Positions 6,155 through 9,424 of a DNA stretch of 9,424 nt are shown here, piece after piece. The stretch is from Syntrophomonas sp. GTDB lineage: Bacteria; Bacillota; Syntrophomonadia; Syntrophomonadales; Syntrophomonadaceae. The position numbers and the translations under genes were made by a program. The stretch covers positions 1 through 9,424 of the forward strand of contig JAQVXF010000033.1 of the NCBI GenBank assembly GCA_028709355.1. The letters are read 5' to 3'. Numbering within the stretch: position 1 is the first letter of the stretch; each line of letters opens with the position of its first letter. The notes under the pieces are model-generated. The model did no database searches. It saw nothing but the letters and a program-made list of their open reading frames with translations, and was not told where the DNA came from.

Positions 6155-7690
6155 TCAGGGGCTGTGCCAGTACTTGCGATCCAGGCTGCGAAATTGGATA
6201 GCCTCCGCCACATGCTCTACCATTATATTTTCTTCTCTCTCCAGGTCAGCGATGGTGCGAGCGACTTTGACCACCCGCTCGTAAGACCGAGCGCTCATGC
6301 CAAACCGATCAAAGGCATGTTTAAGCATTTGTTGGGATTCGCGGTCCAGGGCGCAATAACGGCGGGTTGCCCGGGTGTTCATGCGGGAGTTGAAACAGAA
6401 TGGATATCCGGCCAAGCGATGGTGTTGGACTTCCCGAGCTTGGTCCACCCTCACCCTCATGTCCCTCGAACTTTCCGAATTTCGCACTTCTGTCAGTTCC
6501 ACATATTTGATTCGGGGCACCTCCACATGCAGATCCAGTCTGTCCAGCAGAGGTCCGGAGATCTTGCTCAGGTACTTATGAATCTGCAGCGGGGTACAGC
6601 GACATTCCTGCTCAGAGCCGAAGTTGCCGCAGGGGCAGGGATTCATACTGGCTATCAGCGAGAAATCAGCCGGATAGGTCACCGTGGATTGGGCTCGAGC
6701 GATGGTGACCACTCTGTCTTCCAGGGGCTGACGCAGAGATTCCAATAAGTCACGGCTGAACTCGGGCAATTCGTCTAGAAAGAGCACCCCATTCTGGGCC
6801 AGACTGATCTCGCCGGGGCGGGGGATGCGTCCCCCGCCGATGACGCTGGCCGCAGAGGCATTCTTGTGGGGGGTTCGAAACGGCCGGGTAATGATGAGGG
6901 GATGGTTACTGTCGAGCAGGTTGGCCACTGAATAGATCCGGGTGGTCTCCAATATCTCCTGACGGCTCATATCCGGCATGATGCTCGGCAAACGCCCGGC
7001 CAGCATGGTTTTGCCGCCACCGGGAGGGCCGATCATCAATACGTTGTGCAGGCCTGCGGCTGCTATCTGCAAGGCTCGCTTGGCGTGAGCTTGTCCCTTG
7101 ACCTCAGCGAAGTCGGGTGGTTCCAAGTGAGCCCGATTTTCATCATAATCCTCCATCGAAACTGGTCGGAGTGGACGGTCATCGTTGACAAAAGCGCACA
7201 ATTCCTTGAGATGCGCGATCCTATACGAGGTTACTTCATGGACCATGGCTGCTTCCAGGTTGTTGCCGGCTGGTAAAACCAAGCAAGCTCCAGGGAAAGA
7301 CGATTGCAGCTCCAGGGCCATGGGCAGGATCCCCGGGACCGCCTTGACAGCTCCGTTGAGGGAGAGTTCTCCGGCCAGGAAGAAGGTAGGCGGCAGTCCG
7401 CAGTTCAGCTGCCCGGCCGCGATGAGGATCCCAACCGCCACCGCCAAATCGAAATGACTGCCCTCCTTCTTCAAATCAGCCGGGGCCAGGTTGACGATGA
7501 TCTTGCGGTTGGGAAACTCATATCCGGAGTTTTTGATAGCGGATCTGGTCCTCTCCCGGGCTTCTTTGATGGCGGCTGAAGCCAGCCCGACTATCTCAAA
7601 CGCCGGCAGGCCATTCTGGATGTCTACTTCCACTTGTACGGCTCGGGCTTCAACCCCGGTGAGCACCATGGTATTGACGATCGATAACAT
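6155..7690 (-). CDS. comM: ComM/YifB-family Mg-chelatase-like AAA+ ATPase
   Basis: This is a 511-residue protein when started at the ATG at 7690. It begins with the family's ChlI-like N-terminal domain ('MLSIVNTMVLTGVEARAVQV', 'GLPAFEIVGLASAAIKEARE', 'NLAPADLKKEG'; about 1-140). An AAA+ core follows with Walker A 'GPPGGGKT' (221-228), Walker B 'GVLFLDELPEF' (301-311), the cysteine cluster 'NPCPCG...CRC' (C352, C354, C363, C365), 'LLDRLDLHVEVP', and the C-terminal helical domain ('GMSARSYERVVKVARTIADL'). E. coli YifB/ComM is about 506 residues. In naturally competent bacteria ComM is a hexameric helicase that promotes branch migration during DNA integration, and elsewhere its role is less clear. 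The frame can also start 9 codons earlier at 7717. I prefer 7690 because homologs begin there and GGGAGG lies upstream. It is transcribed away from tatA, and no clear promoter was found in the shared gap. Confidence 0.92.
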   Translation of the reverse strand: MLSIVNTMVLTGVEARAVQVEVDIQNGLPAFEIVGLASAAIKEARERTRSAIKNSGYEFPNRKIIVNLAPADLKKEGSHFDLAVAVGILIAAGQLNCGLPPTFFLAGELSLNGAVKAVPGILPMALELQSSFPGACLVLPAGNNLEAAMVHEVTSYRIAHLKELCAFVNDDRPLRPVSMEDYDENRAHLEPPDFAEVKGQAHAKRALQIAAAGLHNVLMIGPPGGGKTMLAGRLPSIMPDMSRQEILETTRIYSVANLLDSNHPLIITRPFRTPHKNASAASVIGGGRIPRPGEISLAQNGVLFLDELPEFSRDLLESLRQPLEDRVVTIARAQSTVTYPADFSLIASMNPCPCGNFGSEQECRCTPLQIHKYLSKISGPLLDRLDLHVEVPRIKYVELTEVRNSESSRDMRVRVDQAREVQHHRLAGYPFCFNSRMNTRATRRYCALDRESQQMLKHAFDRFGMSARSYERVVKVARTIADLEREENIMVEHVAEAIQFRSLDRKYWHSP

Positions 7691-7808
7691 AAAGGCAGGC
7701 CCCCTCCCAAAGCGCATATCATATTAATTCTCCAAATATTGTAAATATCCTGCTCGGATCCTGCATAAACGGGGAAGGAGTCCCGAGGAGAAATGTAAGC
7801 CAAATACA

Positions 7809-7838
7809 TTGCCATTTGCGCCGCAATAAAGGTACAAT
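7809..7838 (+). promoter_or_regulatory. Sigma-A-like promoter for tatA
   Basis: TTGCCA (7809-7814, 5 of 6) and TACAAT (7833-7838, 5 of 6) are spaced by 18 bases and would start transcription near 7845, about 40 bases ahead of the tatA start. It lies in the 195-base divergent gap between the comM-like gene and tatA. Confidence 0.5.
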
Positions 7839-7885
7839 CATAGCTGATAGAAATATGAGGCGGCTTGATCGGCGAGGAGGTTTGT

Positions 7886-8188
7886 ATGCTTAATCTGGGA
7901 CCATGGGAAGTGGGCCTTATATTAGTGGTGGCATTGATCGTGGTGGGACCCGGAAAATTACCGGAGGTAGCCAAAGCGATCGGCAAGAGCATGAACGAAT
8001 TTAAGAAGGCTACTGCAGGCTATAAGAGGGACTTCCAGGAGGTTATCAACAGCATTGAAGATACGGTCAAGGAGACCGAGAAGAGCGATCAGGTTGGTAA
8101 AGGGGAAGGGAAAGCGGGCACAGAGGCCAATGGCCCAGCTGCGGAAGAAACCGTTGCGGGCGACGCCGCACCGGGGCCGAAGGATTGA
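7886..8188 (+). CDS. tatA: Twin-arginine translocase subunit TatA/TatE family
   Basis: This 100-residue protein has the classic TatA order. A short N-terminus 'MLNLGPWEVG' leads into one membrane helix (about 7-20). A Gly-Pro hinge ('VVGPGKLPEVAK') leads into an amphipathic helix (about 24-45), followed by a charged, low-complexity tail rich in Glu, Lys, Gly and Ala. TatA oligomers form the passage for folded Tat substrates once TatC (with or without TatB) has bound the RR signal peptide. No tatC is in the window, so it must be encoded elsewhere. In Firmicutes a single TatA can serve both TatA and TatB roles. The frame is open from a TTG at 7865, but GAGGAGG (7874-7880) lies between that codon and the ATG at 7886, fixing the ATG. 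The gene stands alone: comM diverges and metH has its own promoter. Confidence 0.88.
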   Translation: MLNLGPWEVGLILVVALIVVGPGKLPEVAKAIGKSMNEFKKATAGYKRDFQEVINSIEDTVKETEKSDQVGKGEGKAGTEANGPAAEETVAGDAAPGPKD

Positions 8189-8221
8189 ACTGCACAGTCG
8201 TCCCGCGGCTCCAAAAATTGA

Positions 8222-8250
8222 GTGACAGCAGTTTTAAGAAATGATACTAT
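8222..8250 (+). promoter_or_regulatory. Extended -10 promoter for the metH transcript
   Basis: GTGACA (8222-8227, 5 of 6) is followed after 17 bases by TACTAT (8245-8250) with a TG extension at 8242-8243, starting transcription near 8257 just before the riboswitch. An overlapping TATACT at 8248-8253 is an alternative -10 with a less favourable 20-base spacer. Confidence 0.45.
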
Positions 8251-8278
8251 ACTAGGGGTATAGATATAAGCGAATAGA

Positions 8279-8379
8279 CTCTTATCCAGAGTGGTGGAGG
8301 GACGGGCCCGATGAAACCCGGCAACCGACTTCAGCGTACGGTGCCAAATCCTGCAGGATCAATTCCTGGAAGATAAGAG
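8279..8379 (+). promoter_or_regulatory. SAM-I (S-box) riboswitch aptamer
   Basis: The conserved S-box core is present almost unchanged: 'CCAGAGTGGTGGAGGGAC' then 'GGCCCGATGAAACCCGGCAA' (kink-turn and P2), P3 between about 8321 and 8344 ending 'GGTGCCAA', and P4 as CAGGA / TCCTG (8354-8368). P1 is CTCTTATC (8279-8286) paired perfectly with GATAAGAG (8372-8379). With S-adenosylmethionine bound, P1 holds its 3' strand and the terminator forms. Without ligand, AAGAGGG of the P1 3' strand (8376-8382) can pair with CCCTCTT of the terminator 5' arm (8397-8403) as the antiterminator. It therefore represses metH when SAM is sufficient. Confidence 0.95.
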
Positions 8380-8393
8380 GGGAGATACAAATG

Positions 8394-8426
8394 AAGCCCT
8401 CTTTTAATTTGGAAGAGGGCTTTTCA
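8394..8426 (+). terminator. Intrinsic terminator of the SAM-I riboswitch expression platform
   Basis: A perfect 10-pair stem AAGCCCTCTT / AAGAGGGCTT (8394-8403 with 8413-8422) with a 9-base loop ends in TTTT. Its 5' arm is complementary to the 3' strand of riboswitch P1, so the two folds exclude each other. It lies 27 bases ahead of the metH start codon. Confidence 0.92.
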
Positions 8427-8452
8427 TATATCGAAAGAACAGGAGAGGTTGT

Positions 8453-9424
8453 ATGTTTAAAGACTTGGAAGGATTATTGCGGGAGCGGATACTGGTGTTG
8501 GATGGTGCCATGGGTACCATGTTGCAGCAACGGGGGATGATGCCAGGCCAATGCCCGGAACTTTTTGGAGTCGATAATCCCCAGATCCTGCAGGAGATTC
8601 ATCAGCATTACGTGGAGGCTGGCGCAGATATCATCGAAACCAACACCTTCGGCGGCAACCGTTTGAAGCTGGCTGAATACGGTTTGGAGGGCCGGGTCGA
8701 AGACATAAATGGCGAAGCGGTCCGACTGGCCCGGGCAGCTTCCAAAAGCAAAGCTTTGGTAGCAGGATGTATCGGTCCTACCGGCCGTTTGCTGCGGCCG
8801 ATGGGCAATGTTGACTTCGATGACCTGTACGGGGTATTTGCCCAGCAGGCTAAAGCTTTGGAAAGGGCTGGCGCCGACCTGCTCTCGATTGAGACCATGA
8901 CCGATATCGGGGAGCTGAGGGCGGCCCTCATTGCGGCCCAACAAGAAACCCGCCTGCCGGTTATAGTCCACCTGACATTTGAACCAGGGGGCAGGACCAT
9001 GACTGGAACTGATCCTTTTACCGCGGTGGTTATCCTGGGCGCACTCCAACCCCTGGCTATGGGGGCCAATTGTTCCGGGGGAGCGATGGAGTTGCTGCCG
9101 ATCATAGACATCATGGCCAGGCATAGCCAGGGCTTCATCTCGGTGGAACCCAATGCTGGTTTACCTCGCCTGGTTGGAGACAAAACCGTGTTTCCGGACC
9201 TCCCTGAAGAGATGGCCGAGCATGCCTTGCGGCTCAAGGATGCTGGGGCCAATCTAATCGGGGGTTGCTGTGGGACCACCCCCCAGCATATCGAAGCTAT
9301 CGCCGCGGTCTTGCGGGGTCTGGCATCCGGACGCCGGCAGACCCGCAAATACACCGGATTCGCTTCGCGCAGCCAGACACTGTTGATAGGTGCGGATCAA
9401 CCCTTGGCGATGATCGGCGAAAGG
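8453..9424 (+). CDS. metH: Cobalamin-dependent methionine synthase MetH, N-terminal part (3' end outside window)
   Basis: The frame starts at the ATG at 8453, behind AGGAGAGG (8441-8448), and stays open for 324 codons to the window edge. The visible part is the homocysteine S-methyltransferase domain: 'VLDGAMGTMLQQRG' (15-28), 'GADIIETNTFGGNRLKLAEYG' in two parts (57-78), 'GCIGPTGRLL' (105-114), and the zinc cysteines C207 in 'GANCS' and C272-C273 in 'GGCCGTTP'. After a linker, 'ADQPLAMIGER' (314-324) is the beginning of the folate (pterin)-binding domain, which shows this is MetH and not a stand-alone MmuM/BhmT. The enzyme transfers the methyl group of methyltetrahydrofolate to homocysteine through cobalamin to make methionine. 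Whether the C-terminal cobalamin and reactivation domains are present cannot be seen, and the latter is often missing in anaerobic Firmicutes. Control is by the SAM-I riboswitch directly upstream. Confidence 0.93.
   Translation, partial: MFKDLEGLLRERILVLDGAMGTMLQQRGMMPGQCPELFGVDNPQILQEIHQHYVEAGADIIETNTFGGNRLKLAEYGLEGRVEDINGEAVRLARAASKSKALVAGCIGPTGRLLRPMGNVDFDDLYGVFAQQAKALERAGADLLSIETMTDIGELRAALIAAQQETRLPVIVHLTFEPGGRTMTGTDPFTAVVILGALQPLAMGANCSGGAMELLPIIDIMARHSQGFISVEPNAGLPRLVGDKTVFPDLPEEMAEHALRLKDAGANLIGGCCGTTPQHIEAIAAVLRGLASGRRQTRKYTGFASRSQTLLIGADQPLAMIGER

Noticed and set aside
6137..6162. Bidirectional terminator between the convergent HD-GYP and comM-like genes
   Set aside because: GGCCCT / AGGGGC pairs only 4-5 bases with a shift and has no T-run in either direction.
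6164..6748. 194-codon open frame on the plus strand inside the comM-like gene
   Set aside because: It is antisense to conserved AAA+ coding sequence, has no family motifs, and its length is explained by codon bias on the other strand.
8474..9354. Long minus-strand open frames (216 and 248 codons) opposite metH
   Set aside because: They overlap each other in different frames and lie wholly opposite the conserved homocysteine methyltransferase domain. There is no independent evidence for coding.

Overview
The window looks like chromosomal DNA from an anaerobic, Clostridia-type Firmicute. The case rests on strong AGGAGG-type ribosome binding sites, sigma-A-like promoters, a SAM-I (S-box) riboswitch with an intrinsic terminator ahead of metH, a TatA with the 'LGPWEVG' N-terminus, and PAS/HD-GYP proteins of a style common in syntrophic and metal-reducing anaerobes. 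A Syntrophomonas-like or Pelotomaculum-like host would fit, but this is inference with no marker gene behind it. There are no rRNA or tRNA genes, CRISPR arrays or insertion sequences. Gene density is high and no gene-free stretch exceeds about 265 bases.

Layout. (1) 2-1696: the 3' end of an FtsX-type ABC permease gene followed 18 bases later by an HlyD/MacA-like membrane fusion protein, forming the distal part of an ABC export operon. (2) 1697-3044: a 215-base stretch rich in inverted repeats, with a possible 25-codon ORF, then an unrecognised 70-residue protein and a molybdenum-storage-protein (MoSto) subunit, closed by an intrinsic terminator. (3) 3082-6136: two tandem paralogous PAS-PAS-HD-GYP proteins, probable cyclic-di-GMP phosphodiesterases. 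They align without a single gap over about 460 residues. (4) 6155-7690, minus strand: a ComM/YifB-type Mg-chelatase-like AAA+ protein, convergent with the HD-GYP genes. (5) 7809-8188: divergent tatA with its own promoter. (6) 8222-9424: promoter, SAM-I riboswitch, terminator and the 5' part of metH, which runs off the window.

Functional links. The export genes probably work as one efflux complex with an ATPase encoded upstream. The 70-residue protein and the MoSto subunit are probably co-translated and concern molybdate or tungstate storage. The two HD-GYP proteins probably lower cyclic-di-GMP in response to two different signals, because their first PAS domains have diverged far more than the rest. 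MetH is switched off when S-adenosylmethionine is plentiful. The most unusual points are the lone MoSto-type subunit with a small unknown partner behind a structured leader, and the indel-free HD-GYP duplication whose first copy appears to have a disrupted N-terminus.
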